From Acrasis kona (taxonomy: Eukaryota > Heterolobosea > Eutetramitea > Acrasida > Acrasidae): a DNA stretch of 39,837 bases. Below the pieces are notes generated by a model. That model did no database searches, was not told the origin of the DNA, and saw nothing but the letters and a program-made list of their open reading frames with translations. Numbering within the stretch: position 1 is the first letter of the stretch; every line of letters begins with the position of its first letter. Positions 1 through 9,623 of this stretch are shown here, piece by piece. The position numbers were made by a program, and so were the translations under genes. The stretch covers positions 1 through 39,837 of the forward strand of contig JAOPGA020001816.1 in assembly GCA_026419775.2 (NCBI GenBank), written 5' to 3'.

Positions 1-2236
1 GAGCAACATCATCAGCGTATACAAGCTGGAAAGATACAGAGAGGATCGTAGTGAAACGATAACCAAGTTTTAGCTTGTTAACCTCATCAGCAAAATCATC
101 AATGAAGAAGTTAAAGAGTAGAGGAGAGAGGATATCACCCTGTCTAACACCGCGGTCCACTTTGAAGGGGCCTGTGGTACCAATTCCAGTTATGACATCG
201 CTGGTAGCATTGGTGTAGAGACCAGCGATCATGTCGATGAATTCAACTGGAATGCCCTTGCGACGCAGTGCATTGAAAAGCAGCTGGTGACTAATGGAGT
301 CGAACGCCTTTGAGAAATCGATGGTGCAAACATATATAGGGCGATTATAAGTATTTGCATCGTCAATGGCATTCAAAAGTGTTTTGATCTTCATAACACA
401 ACTGCGATTACGTCTGAAACCCCCTTGTGAGTCATTGATGAGGCCGGCAGATTCTGATACACTAGATAAGCGATTATTAAGAATTTTTGTAAAAATCTTA
501 TAAATGGTGTTAAGTAGTGTAATCTGCCTGTAGTTGTCAACAACATATCCTGACCCTTTCTTGTAGATGAGCCAGATTCTACCCTTTTTCCAATCATCAG
601 GAACGCTTTTAGTTGTTAAGCATTCATTGAATAAGGATATCAAAATTTCAACAACTTCTGGAGGAGCGTGAGACCACAGTTCATAGGGAACTGTATCAGT
701 ACCAGCGGCTTTAAAGCTGGGAAGTGTAGAGAGGGTTAAATTGATCTCATCACGGGAAATAGGTTTGGTTAATAGTGATGTGAGGTCATTGGGGAGAAAC
801 TTGGTGGGGTCGATGGAGGAATAGTGCGGCAGGTTATCAGAGGGTATTGGGAGGTAGAAGTTCTCTAACTCTTGACGTACTTTGGGCAGTACAGTGCGGT
901 GGTCATAAGAGATAGAACCATTGTCGTCAAGGACTGCAGAGAGAGTGGAAGTGCGAGTGGTAGAGTTGATCGCGTTGAACCATTTCTTCTTGTTGGCATG
1001 GTAATTGTGATTTCTGCCTCTGATATGGTCGGCCAATTTGCTTTTGCGTTCACCGTGGACGGTGTCTAAAAGATCATTGGTGCAGACATCAACATAATCC
1101 AGTGCAGGGGTAATTATGTCTGGGTCAATCACAAAACCAGCGTCACTGCATTCTGCCTCAAACGCATCATTAAGGATGTTGTCACGTTCCTCCAGAGCAA
1201 AACGTAACGTTTTCCTCGCCTTGCGAATAGGTCTGCTTTCGAAGGGTTTAGAGGGTGCATCGAAAGTACCAAAAATAGAGTTAGCACAGGTGAGGAGGTG
1301 TTCAATAATGTGCTTGCTGCGAGTGGATGGGCATGACAAACTCGGGGGCTCGTAGTTTTCGGCGAGTTGAGCAAAATCGTTCCATAGTGATGTATATAGC
1401 TCCGGGTCATCCAGAGAAGAAGGGAAGTTAAATCTTGTTGGGTGTATAGGTTTGGGGGACTTGGAGATACGAGTGGAGACATCCAAAAGGACCATGCGGT
1501 GGTCAGTAATGACATACTCCTGGGATTTGGATTCATATTTGAAAACTTCAGAAATGGCTGCACGAGAGCCAAAGAAGTAGTCAATACGACTTTTCGCGCA
1601 CGCTCTGTTGTTGGCGGGGTAAGTGAACCTTTTGTTTGAGTGGAGAATGGATTCAAAATCAACAAGATTATGGGANTCCATAAAATCGGTGATTGAAGAG
1701 TTTAACGGTCTTGAACTATCCTCCGAATCTGCGTGGTCGATAATGTCATTCCAGTCACCACCAAAAATGGAGATATGGGCATTGGAGTCGCAGCGGGAGA
1801 GGTAATCTTCAAACAAGTTGAGCAGTCCAGAGGTTGATACGATATGGCGAGGATCACCATAAATGTTTGCCAGAAGGAGTGGTTTGGCTGGGTTGCCTTT
1901 AGTGCGAAGCTCTATTGATAAAGCGCGCGGGTTATTGGTGATAACTCGATAGTTGGCAACAACGCACTTATCCAAGACCATGAACGTACCGCTACGGGGC
2001 TGGGTGGGGTCGGCAGCGTGTATGAAAATCTTGTTGTTGTCAGAGAAGAACTTGGATATAGCCGAAGCACGTGGGTGGTTGAGTACAAAACCAAGGTCTT
2101 GACCGAAAAGGACCTCAATTTTATATTTGTCAATCAAGGTATTGACGGCGCGAAATTTGTTGTAGAGGCTGCTGGAGTTTAGCTGTGCAATGCGCAACTT
2201 TGCACGTAACCTCAGGTGGCGTTGTTTATTGGTCAT
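1..2236 (-). CDS. LINE ORF2: endonuclease-reverse transcriptase (partial, C-terminus off window)
   Basis: This frame starts at the ATG at 2236 (MTNKQRHLRL) and is open for about 745 codons to base 1. The N-terminal third is an APE-like endonuclease that nicks target DNA: GGDWND, then DYFFGS, then ITDHRMV, with TDH in place of the usual SDH. The reverse transcriptase follows with FKAAGTDTVPYELW, the catalytic CTIDFSKAFDSIS, GVRQGDILSPLLFNFFIDD and, at the very edge, VYADDVA, the active-site YADD box. One codon near 1676 contains an N. The start overlaps the ORF1 stop by 11 nt (ATGACCAATAA), which suggests termination-reinitiation translation. Thumb, C-terminal zinc finger and 3' UTR lie outside the window. 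The family assignment is firm; the clade is not. Confidence 0.9.
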   Translation of the reverse strand, partial: MTNKQRHLRLRAKLRIAQLNSSSLYNKFRAVNTLIDKYKIEVLFGQDLGFVLNHPRASAISKFFSDNNKIFIHAADPTQPRSGTFMVLDKCVVANYRVITNNPRALSIELRTKGNPAKPLLLANIYGDPRHIVSTSGLLNLFEDYLSRCDSNAHISIFGGDWNDIIDHADSEDSSRPLNSSITDFMXSHNLVDFESILHSNKRFTYPANNRACAKSRIDYFFGSRAAISEVFKYESKSQEYVITDHRMVLLDVSTRISKSPKPIHPTRFNFPSSLDDPELYTSLWNDFAQLAENYEPPSLSCPSTRSKHIIEHLLTCANSIFGTFDAPSKPFESRPIRKARKTLRFALEERDNILNDAFEAECSDAGFVIDPDIITPALDYVDVCTNDLLDTVHGERKSKLADHIRGRNHNYHANKKKWFNAINSTTRTSTLSAVLDDNGSISYDHRTVLPKVRQELENFYLPIPSDNLPHYSSIDPTKFLPNDLTSLLTKPISRDEINLTLSTLPSFKAAGTDTVPYELWSHAPPEVVEILISLFNECLTTKSVPDDWKKGRIWLIYKKGSGYVVDNYRQITLLNTIYKIFTKILNNRLSSVSESAGLINDSQGGFRRNRSCVMKIKTLLNAIDDANTYNRPIYVCTIDFSKAFDSISHQLLFNALRRKGIPVEFIDMIAGLYTNATSDVITGIGTTGPFKVDRGVRQGDILSPLLFNFFIDDFADEVNKLKLGYRFTTILSVSFQLVYADDVA

Positions 2237-3845
2237 TGTAACCGCGGTACGCCATGTAACCGTGGGCGCGCTTCTCACCAACATGAGGAGATGCACCATA
2301 TTCATATGGAACATACTCAATCATTCTACCAGAGTTACGGAGGGGGGGACCGAGACTGGGATTGTGGCTACGCTTTCTCTCAGGTGACAGAGATTCGTAG
2401 AAGTTAGAGAAGGAGGATTCAAGGACCTCTTTAACGGTTGCACAGACAACAGTTTGAAGCTCAGGGGAGAGCAACAGTGGCTGGCAGGGGGCAGGAGATA
2501 GAGTATATGTGTTCTCCCGTACAGGCGAGAGCAGTTGAGCGGTGGACCGAATGACGGGACCAGGGGTGCAGGGCTCAGCAACGACGAGGGGGAGTCGTGG
2601 GGAGAGTGTTGCAGCGGCAGTGGTCGCGGTGGTGTCGGCGGTGTTGGCGGCAGATGCGGGTTTTGACGCTTTGGACGCTTTGGCGTCATAGATGTTCTTG
2701 AAGAACGCTTTTTTCCTCAAACTCCTCTTGGAGTTGGGGTCAGCAGGAGTCTGCTTGCGGGTGCTCTGAGACTTCTGTTTAAGAGGTCGCCCATTGCGGC
2801 CTATTAAAACCCAACTGCCATTTGGGGTGAAACTGAGGGCAGAAGCAGCCTCATTAGGGGAGACGGTTGAATTGGAGGCTTGGACCGTCTGTGTTTGGGC
2901 GGGTGCCGGAGATGCATTCGCAGGATTTGAATTGGAATCAGGTTGAACGGAAGGTTGTTTCTTCTTGTTCTTCTTGTTCAACTTCTTGCTCCTGGAAGTT
3001 TGCTTCTTCTTGTTGGCGGCCTCATTTGACATAGGGACGGAGCGGGTGGAGGCGCCAATGATGAACCACTTGTTGTGCTCAACAACCGTAATATAATCGT
3101 CAGCATTGCAGACTTCAATAGTGAAGTCGGTGGCAAAGTGAGCTCCAAGGTTGTAATTGATAGTGAGCATGTATTTCGAAATGTGAAGTTCGCGGAGAGT
3201 GGATTCGATGCGGGAGCATGTGGTGTCTCTGTTACATTTAAAGTTGGCCACGAAGCGGAATTTACCCTCCGCAGCGGGAAGGCAGGCAAGGTCGGAGAAG
3301 GTTGCTCTGCTGGCGTCCACAAATCGGCCGATCTGGTTTTGTGATTTCGCGAGTGATTCGGGGTCACAAAGGATCATTAGGTAGCGGTGAGATGCTCCGG
3401 ATGGTTTAATTGTCGCCGAAAGTTCCTTAATATCCCAAATGTGATGGTCGTCGGGAATTGATTGCATAAGCAAGGAGGAACAATGTGAAGCAGTCCAGGA
3501 AGCGTCGCAAACGTAGAATTGGGCGAGTTCTTTGGGGAAGGAAACATATTCGAAGGTGGTGTTGGGGTTTGTGTGAAAATCAACGAAATCACTGTGCATC
3601 TCCGAAAAACCATCAAAGCAGATATAACCGTCTTTCTTTTGGTCGGAGGAGAAGTAAACCGCGGACATGTTAGGGAACATGCTCGAGATCAAACGGTTAA
3701 AATTTAATCTATCCATCAGAGATGGAGCGGTAAGTGAGAAGCGGAGGCGAGGCCCGCGAATGCATTGAGATGATTTACAGAAATTGACGCAAACAATGTC
3801 CTGCGCATTGGAGCAGGAATGATTCTTTGGTGAAACTTGAGACAT
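2226..3845 (-). CDS. LINE ORF1 protein
   Basis: This is a 539-residue ORF with an ATG at 3845, directly upstream of and overlapping LINE ORF2. Its likely role is to bind LINE RNA in a ribonucleoprotein, inferred from position. The N-terminal half (about 45-265) looks folded and could hold an RNA-binding fold, but no RRM or CCHC knuckle is recognisable. Residues around 275-300 form a very basic run rich in K, R and N (NKKKQTSRSKKLNKKNKKK). The rest is low complexity, rich in S, P, T and A, with a second basic patch (SKRSLRKKAFFK), and ends in an aromatic and glycine-rich tail (HGYMAYRGYNDQ). No cysteine-based nucleic-acid motif is present, unlike many I/Jockey-type ORF1 proteins. No defect was seen. 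Confidence 0.7.
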   Translation of the reverse strand: MSQVSPKNHSCSNAQDIVCVNFCKSSQCIRGPRLRFSLTAPSLMDRLNFNRLISSMFPNMSAVYFSSDQKKDGYICFDGFSEMHSDFVDFHTNPNTTFEYVSFPKELAQFYVCDASWTASHCSSLLMQSIPDDHHIWDIKELSATIKPSGASHRYLMILCDPESLAKSQNQIGRFVDASRATFSDLACLPAAEGKFRFVANFKCNRDTTCSRIESTLRELHISKYMLTINYNLGAHFATDFTIEVCNADDYITVVEHNKWFIIGASTRSVPMSNEAANKKKQTSRSKKLNKKNKKKQPSVQPDSNSNPANASPAPAQTQTVQASNSTVSPNEAASALSFTPNGSWVLIGRNGRPLKQKSQSTRKQTPADPNSKRSLRKKAFFKNIYDAKASKASKPASAANTADTTATTAAATLSPRLPLVVAEPCTPGPVIRSTAQLLSPVRENTYTLSPAPCQPLLLSPELQTVVCATVKEVLESSFSNFYESLSPERKRSHNPSLGPPLRNSGRMIEYVPYEYGASPHVGEKRAHGYMAYRGYNDQ

Positions 3846-3959
3846 AAGGTTGGCCTATGTGAGTTTACAAAAAAATCCCCTAGGCAACACATCAGTAATT
3901 GTCCTCCCAAATATTGATCGTAGTGATGAAGAGTTTTGAGAAGTTGCAGCTCTTGAAGG

Positions 3960-4660
3960 AATTCAATCTTATCGCTTCTTTAGGTTCAGTATTACTGGCA
4001 TAATATATGCACAACAGTATACTAACTATGGTGAGCGTAAAACCTTCTATTATTAGAAAATTTATTTTTTGTAAGCAGGTTGACCTGTTTTACTCAACTA
4101 ATACTTACTGTCACTGGCTGTAAACTGAGCACTAAACTAGTTATATAACAATAAAACACATGTTATAAGTTCAAGATGACATTTTCCATATTTTACATGT
4201 TATGTTACAAAAACAAAATTCAAGACCAAATTTATTTTTTAAAGTAAAGTGTGTCTTGGAAAACTATAAGACTAGACAAAACAAGTATTGCGTCATGTGA
4301 GTTTGAACCACGGCGTTCACATAGAGAATCAAAGTGTAATATTAATCGGAGCACAAACGCCTATACACCAATTATCCAAGCAACATAATCTCATTCCTTT
4401 ATGACAATAAAAACTCGTGACTGTTATCTTTGTTAAAGAAATTTAAAGTATATAAGCTTACAAATATAGTCCAGTGGTTTCACCTGCCAATCGATGATCT
4501 GGACGCATCTGCATGCCATGTGATGCTTCGTTGTCTATTACAATAAAAGGATCTGCTTCCATAATGAGTTTAGAGAGTCGAATTTACCACCCGTCTGAAG
4601 TCACTTTGGATTAGCAACACATACAAACTGTTAACTTCTAATATTAATATACACATTTTG
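3960..4660. other. AT-rich spacer without recognisable gene
   Basis: No reading frame of convincing composition was found on either strand. Several A/T homopolymer stretches and in-frame stops occur throughout. Nothing resembles a tRNA, a terminal repeat or a simple tandem array. It may be old decayed transposon sequence, but no protein similarity remains by eye. Confidence 0.5.
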
Positions 4661-4672
4661 TGGTACATTCAG

Positions 4673-5019
4673 GATGAGAATAAGCCAGGTCACAAAGGCT
4701 ATGGATGAAAGGTTTGGTGACAAGGTCACTCTGGAAATGGAGAACGCCACAGCCTTAAAGACAGGGAACGATTACACGTACCACACAGAGTGAAATTAAA
4801 AACACTGTGAACAGCTTCAAGGGAGAGATGGAGGATATCAAGAAACGCCAAACCACCTTGGAGGATCAGCACAGTTTGGTGCTTGCGGAAATCAAGCCAC
4901 TGAGAAGTGACATCGCAGAGCTCAAGGCCTTGTTCCGTTCACATATGGCCCCACCCCCAGCAGGCTTAGGCCCAAATAAACACATTTTAAGGACATTATC
5001 AACAGTTACTAATTTATAG
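4673..5019 (+). pseudogene. Decayed coiled-coil ORF fragment
   Basis: Two plus-strand frames look protein-like. The first, from the ATG at 4673, reads MRISQVTKAMDERFGDKV and continues about 38 codons to a stop. The second, in another frame from about 4795, reads NSFKGEMEDIKKRQTTLED, then IKPLRSDIAELKALF, and ends at 5019. The heptad-like pattern of L, I and charged residues suggests a coiled coil, as in LINE ORF1 or gag-like proteins. The compositional style resembles the remnant at 25.1-25.7 kb, though I could not align the two. An intron between the two pieces is possible; a frameshifted pseudogene fits equally well. Confidence 0.35.
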
Positions 5020-5184
5020 ATGCTTTCAAAAAATTCAGCAGATAGAACAAGAATGCGAATAAAATTGGTTGATTACTTTTATTCTAGTCTCCTCTTTTTC
5101 ACTGGTCTCTCCTCTTGGCTATTTTTCTTATTTTTAGGAGGTTTAATTAGAGTTGAAGATTTTTCGGCACCCCTCTTCACAGTG

Positions 5185-7276
5185 TCAACCTAATGCTCTC
5201 AAGTCCGTCATTTGATCTGCCTTACTTAATATTTTTGGAATCATGGGAGGCTTAGCAGGCGCAAACTTTTCAAAATAAGTATTGAAATTACCTTTNATAA
5301 TTTTGATTGCATCAGGGATACAAGCATGATTATAACCTATGGATACATTAGACCCAAAGTCAACCTTATCTTCAATGCATTTTTTGATAATCGACACATT
5401 TATCAAGGCTCTTGTACCGCATGACCATCCTTCTTCTTGCTCTGGCACATCAATAGTTCTGCATTCAAATCCAACTTTTCCAGCATTATTAGTCTCGTAC
5501 TTGTATCGCTCCTTGCAGTAATCCAAAACTTCTTGTAAGTCATTGGTGCTGCGATCGTTGATGGAATTGATTGAGTATATTAAAAACTTGTCTTGAGAGC
5601 TTGATACATCAACAAGTACTAAAGAATAATGATTGTTTTTTAGTACCTCAAACAAGATCCAGTTGAATTGCAGCTCGCCGTCAACGGTAGTGAACAGGCG
5701 GGTTTTATTCATGTCCGGAAATAGTGATGTCCTCTCTAACGCATTGGATAAGTGCAACCGATAATTGGATACATCAAACACCAGCATCTACAAAGTTATT
5801 ATTAAAAGTGTTGTTAAATCTCACCTTGAGATGTTGTTGAATTCCATGGGGATTCCACATTGCTGAAACAATTGAAAAGACATTGTCAGACATCGAAACT
5901 TCTTTCCTTAAAGAAATAATGTCTTCTCTTGTTATCTTGAGTGGACCAATCCCTTCAATTGCTTCAACTTCACTATCTTCCACAGTCATGGCATCTTTTG
6001 GAGCCGACACACTACGAACTCTCTTCATAATTGTCATCTGCAAATCTTCTTTGTCCTTATATCGGGACTCTAAAATTGCAGCGACTTCGCTGCGGCTATA
6101 TTTTATACATGCACCTTTATAAATTAGTTTAATATTTTTGTAAAAATCACTCACCCTTCAAACCTGCAGGCTTTTTATTTGAGGGGTTGGATGGGTCACT
6201 TTTGAGTGTCCAGAGTTTATACAACTCTCCGTCTTTATCTTCAAGGAGAATGGTACGAAGCATTTGCAAGTTGTTGATAATATCTGTGGTGTTGATTGAT
6301 AGATTCATCACATAAGGATAGTCGACAGCAAATTTGAAAAGATTTCTCTTGTTGGCATATGTGATTTTTGATACACCCAATAAATGTAACAAAATTTGCC
6401 CACATGTCATCTTGTCGATTTCGTCCTCTGATGTTTTCAACCTGCTAGCTTCGCTCTTGCTAACAATGACTCTGTTGACGGTAACAAAAGCATTGTATTG
6501 AAGTTGCCATGCCATGAATATTTGTTTGGCATTTTTAACACTCTTCTCGCAGATATTGTTAAGAAGCTCATAATAAGCTCCTATCATGACCTCCTGTTGC
6601 AACGCACCTTTTTCGCTTGGGCGGCTTGTTGCATTTGATCAATATATCCATCTATGATACTTTGATAGCTACTTTGATGGTCACTTGGTGTCCTCTCAAT
6701 TTTTTTAATTATTTGCACCACTTCACTTGCAGGTAGGACGTCTACAAATGGTGACTGTGGTGAGACGATGGTAGAATTTAAAATTTCAAAAGCTGTTGCC
6801 CTGCCATCGTCCTCAGGGCTGCTTGCATCTTTGTTTTGGAGTTGATCTTGGTCATCCTCATCTTTCTCGTCGTCATGGTCATCTTTGTCATCCTCGTCAA
6901 CCGCATCTTCGAAATCTCCTTCCTCAAAGAATGAATCTTCAGTCGGCGAGATAAATTTTTTTAGGAAAGATTCTGTGTCTTCCACAGTGACATCATGATC
7001 ACCCAATGTCTGAAGCTTCTTGATCATTTGCTTGTTTTTCAGGCTGACAGAATAAGCACCTTGAAGAAGCGTGTTACTGAGCTTAACAAGTTGCTTCTTC
7101 TTCTGACCATTCACCACTAGCTTGATTATATCTTGGAATGATTTATTTTTGAATTCATTCCTGTTGTGGTATAACACATCTAGTGAGTATGTTATAATCT
7201 TGATGGCATCTTCTTCTGTTGGTGCTTTTCTTGTCTTCTTCATTGTGATCTTTTTTGTGCTTCTTCCTCTGGGCAT
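5185..7276 (-). CDS. Ulp1/SENP-like (C48) cysteine protease, multi-exon
   Basis: I read four exons: 7276-6608, about 6542-6155, 6114-5825 and 5787-5185. Introns 6154-6115 (40 nt, GTGAGT...AAAG) and 5824-5788 (37 nt, GTGAGA...GTAG) keep frame exactly; the first intron (6607-6543) is less certain. The product is about 649 aa. It starts MPRGRSTKK, has a long acidic D/E run near residues 120-150, and ends in a protease-like domain: NNHYSLVLVD (candidate His), YSINSIND where YDSL is usual, then VPEQEEGWSCG (candidate Gln and Cys). This matches the H-(D/N)-Q-C layout of Ulp1/SENP and adenain-like proteases, which cleave ubiquitin-like modifiers. Beyond the stop, bases 5177-5079 in another frame encode a basic tail ending PVKKRRLE, so one more intron or a frameshift may hide the true end. 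Such proteases occur in host genes and in several DNA transposons; no neighbouring transposase was found. An N lies at 5296. Confidence 0.6.
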
Positions 7277-8160
7277 TGTCGATGGATGTATAAGTGTGTT
7301 TTGTAATGTTTGTTAGAAAATAGCGGCAACACATCAATGCACAGTAATAAGGGGTACAAACTGAGCTTAATCATGTAATTATATTCTAGTAAGACCACAA
7401 ACAGCACGTAGACAATCACACACTGGAGATTCTGGTTCAACAAAAAACTTCTACGAACTAATTGTCTATTATCGCGAGCAATAGGACACGCACCAAGAGC
7501 CGCACTCACGTCAGCACTAGCTTTGATAGAGAGTTAAAATTCTTCCCCAAGTTTGTCAAGATTTAAAAAAACAAAAGAACCAACATCCACATGGCATTAT
7601 CGCTTTACTTCATCAATTATGTCATAGCGAGGTGTGTCGGTTGACATCAATTTAAAGTGGTGTCACTATGGAAGCCAAGCAAAAATTAAATCGCTCTCTT
7701 GGGCATTTTCAACCAAATCAAAGACATTTGAACAGATCAAGGCGTCAAGACATCAACGACAAGACACCCAAGAATCTGAGTTGAAAAAAATAGAACCAAA
7801 CATGAGATAACAAAAGGACTTGGTACTAAACTAGACACAAATATAAAGAAAACCCTACCAGAACTAGATTTGTATAAATAAATTCTATTCTATTCTTTTA
7901 GGGTTATGCAGCAATCATTGTAGCTTTTGTCTTGATACAGTGATCAATATGCAAGATTTTAAACATATTAGCTGGTATAACAATAATGATATGAATTACT
8001 AGTTTATTAGAACCGATGTACAACTGAGATATTAGTTTAGAAACATGTTTCAATGACTTCGGGGGTACAGGGTCTTGGTATGGACGTGGTTGACTAATCG
8101 TGTCCAATCGATTGGACTTTTTAAAAAACAATAAAATAATGTTCTAAAAATTACTACTTT
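7277..8160. other. Spacer with possible LINE/SINE 3' tail
   Basis: No gene was recognised. A plus-strand stretch at 7671-7850 has short open frames that might be the extreme 3' coding end of a decayed LINE. It is followed at about 7869-7900 by a tail-like sequence with AAATAAA and tandem TTCTA units, as seen at some retroposon ends. The 12.79-12.83 kb LINE scrap has a similar AAATAAATCTTA ending. The link is weak. Confidence 0.25.
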
Positions 8161-9112
8161 TATTTGTTATCCGTTTTTACTGTACGCGAAAAAGTGTCTA
8201 CCTCTAAACACTATACCGAAATCAGATTACGTAGTGTCCGAGAACAGTTGCAAAATAGTAACTGTAGGTGGAGATTCTGTGAAGATAAATGGGAGTATAG
8301 TTAATTTAGAACTAGAAATTCTTAGGAAAAAAGTCCTATACCCATTTGTTATAGTTGAGAGTAACGCAATCGACAATGTTCTTCTCAGCCAAGACTTGAT
8401 TAGTGTTCTTGATTTAAGAATACCAGCACTACATGAAGACAAATTAACACATTTTGCAGGTAAGTATAAGGTAAGGGATATAGACGAGATGATAGAAGCA
8501 GAGAAGCTAGAAGAAGCAAAAGGTGTAGAGTACCACAGCGATCAAATCAAATTCCTAGAACAAGAAGTTGAAGGCATGGGGTCCATGAAAGAGGCAGTAG
8601 AGAGGAATTTAGCAACAAAAGATGATCATGCTACAGTTAGGCCTATACCTTTCACGCTCAAAGAAGAAGCTATCGGAAAGGATTGTTGGGACAAGCAAGG
8701 TCGCATTGCTTACAAATTCGAACCTCTACTACGAGAACAACTGGACAAGTGGCTAAAAGACAAAGTTGCAAGGAAGATGCTTGATAAAGATGTTCCGTTA
8801 TTTGATGAGAAGGGTCGAAAAGTGGGAAGGTACAACTCAAGGATCTTTCACACGTATTCAGGAGGGAAGTTACGTTGGGTTCTTGACTATGTAAGAGCAA
8901 ATCACAACGGAGTAGACGACACCAATATTGTGCCAGGAATTGATGAAGCGTTTTGGCAAATAGCGAAATCGGGCTCGAAGTATTACTCTAAGATAGACCT
9001 CAGATCTGCATATCATCAGATTCGCCTGAGAGAAAGTGACCAGCGCTTCACAGCATTCACTGTATTTGGAGAAAGATATTCAACGGCTCTTGAAAATATA
9101 ATGAAGAAGTAA
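8161..9112 (+). mobile_element. Ty3/gypsy-like LTR retrotransposon fossil (protease-RT part)
   Basis: The plus strand holds an internal part of a Ty3/gypsy-type pol. A protease-like C-terminal segment (NAIDNVLLSQDLISVL) leads into reverse transcriptase (GGKLRWVLDY, then YYSKIDLRSAYHQIRL and RFTAFTVFGERY). The piece ends within the RT domain. No LTRs, gag, RNase H or integrase belonging to it were found next to it. It is a truncated, broken copy. The retained frame suggests moderate rather than extreme age. Confidence 0.8.
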
Positions 9113-9246
9113 CAAAAGAATAAACACAAAATTCAAAAAATTGTCAATTGTCAATTCATATAAGTGCTCTTAGGTAAATCGACAATTTACAATTTCAATT
9201 CTCAATAACCAAATTGCCATATTACAAAAATCTCTTTTTATATAAT

Positions 9247-9490
9247 TTATCTATTTACAATGCACTTGAAAGAATCAAAGCATGCCTTACATATATATTT
9301 TCCACACTTATTACAACCAAAATAGCTTCTTGCTTATACGATTATTTTAACTGGAACTCCTTGTTTCTTTTGCAACCAGAAGTATATTACACAGTTTCCT
9401 CTTCCTCTTCTTTTTTCTTTCTTGTTAGCCTTGCTGGATTTGATGTTGATTATTGTGCTGGGGTTGGTGTATGGTGTTCTCCATTAAATA
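9247..9490 (-). pseudogene. Possible piggyBac-like transposase C-terminal zinc ribbon remnant
   Basis: On the minus strand, an exon-like stretch ending at the stop at 9247-9249 reads RSYFGCNKCGKYICKACF, followed by a short tail. The spacing C-x2-C-x4-C-x2-C resembles the C-terminal cysteine-rich domain of piggyBac-type (DDE_Tnp_1_7) transposases. Just upstream, in shifted frames, lie a basic stretch with another Cys (RKRKLCNIYFWLQKK) and a segment with HHTPTP and RLTRKK, also in keeping with that region. At least two frame breaks and a stop separate these pieces, so it is dead. No catalytic core or TTAA-flanked ends were found. A LIM- or PHD-like scrap of another gene is possible. Confidence 0.3.
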
Positions 9491-9623
9491 TAACAGGATG
9501 TTTATATTATATATACGTGTTGGCCAATGCTTGCTGTGAATGTGTGTCACTCTCAAAGTGATCTTGTTTGCAGAGCTAATAACAGGATTATTTAAAGATC
9601 AGGAGGATTAAAAATAAAAGGAA

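Larger units (their letters stand above)
1..3900 (-). mobile_element. Non-LTR retrotransposon (LINE), 3' end beyond window
   Basis: The minus strand carries a two-ORF LINE. ORF1 (3845-2226) is followed by ORF2, which begins at 2236 and stays open to the window edge. ORF2 has an apurinic-type endonuclease followed by a reverse transcriptase, the usual order for L1-, CR1- and I-like clades; I cannot choose among them without the C-terminus. No stop or frameshift was seen in either ORF, so the copy is probably young. The 5' boundary is not visible; 3900 is an estimate just upstream of the ORF1 start. No target-site duplication can be checked because the 3' end is missing. Confidence 0.85.

Noticed and set aside
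6593-6608. A 14-nt GT-AG intron (GTGCGTTGCAACAG) that would join two frames of the Ulp1-like gene exactly
   Set aside because: It is shorter than any intron I know to be spliced. The same donor with an acceptor at 6543 gives a 65-nt intron that also preserves frame.
9214-9561. 115-codon plus-strand frame rich in Y, L, S and F
   Set aside because: It is the antisense of a cysteine-rich, lysine/glutamate-rich relic on the minus strand and has no protein-like pattern of its own.
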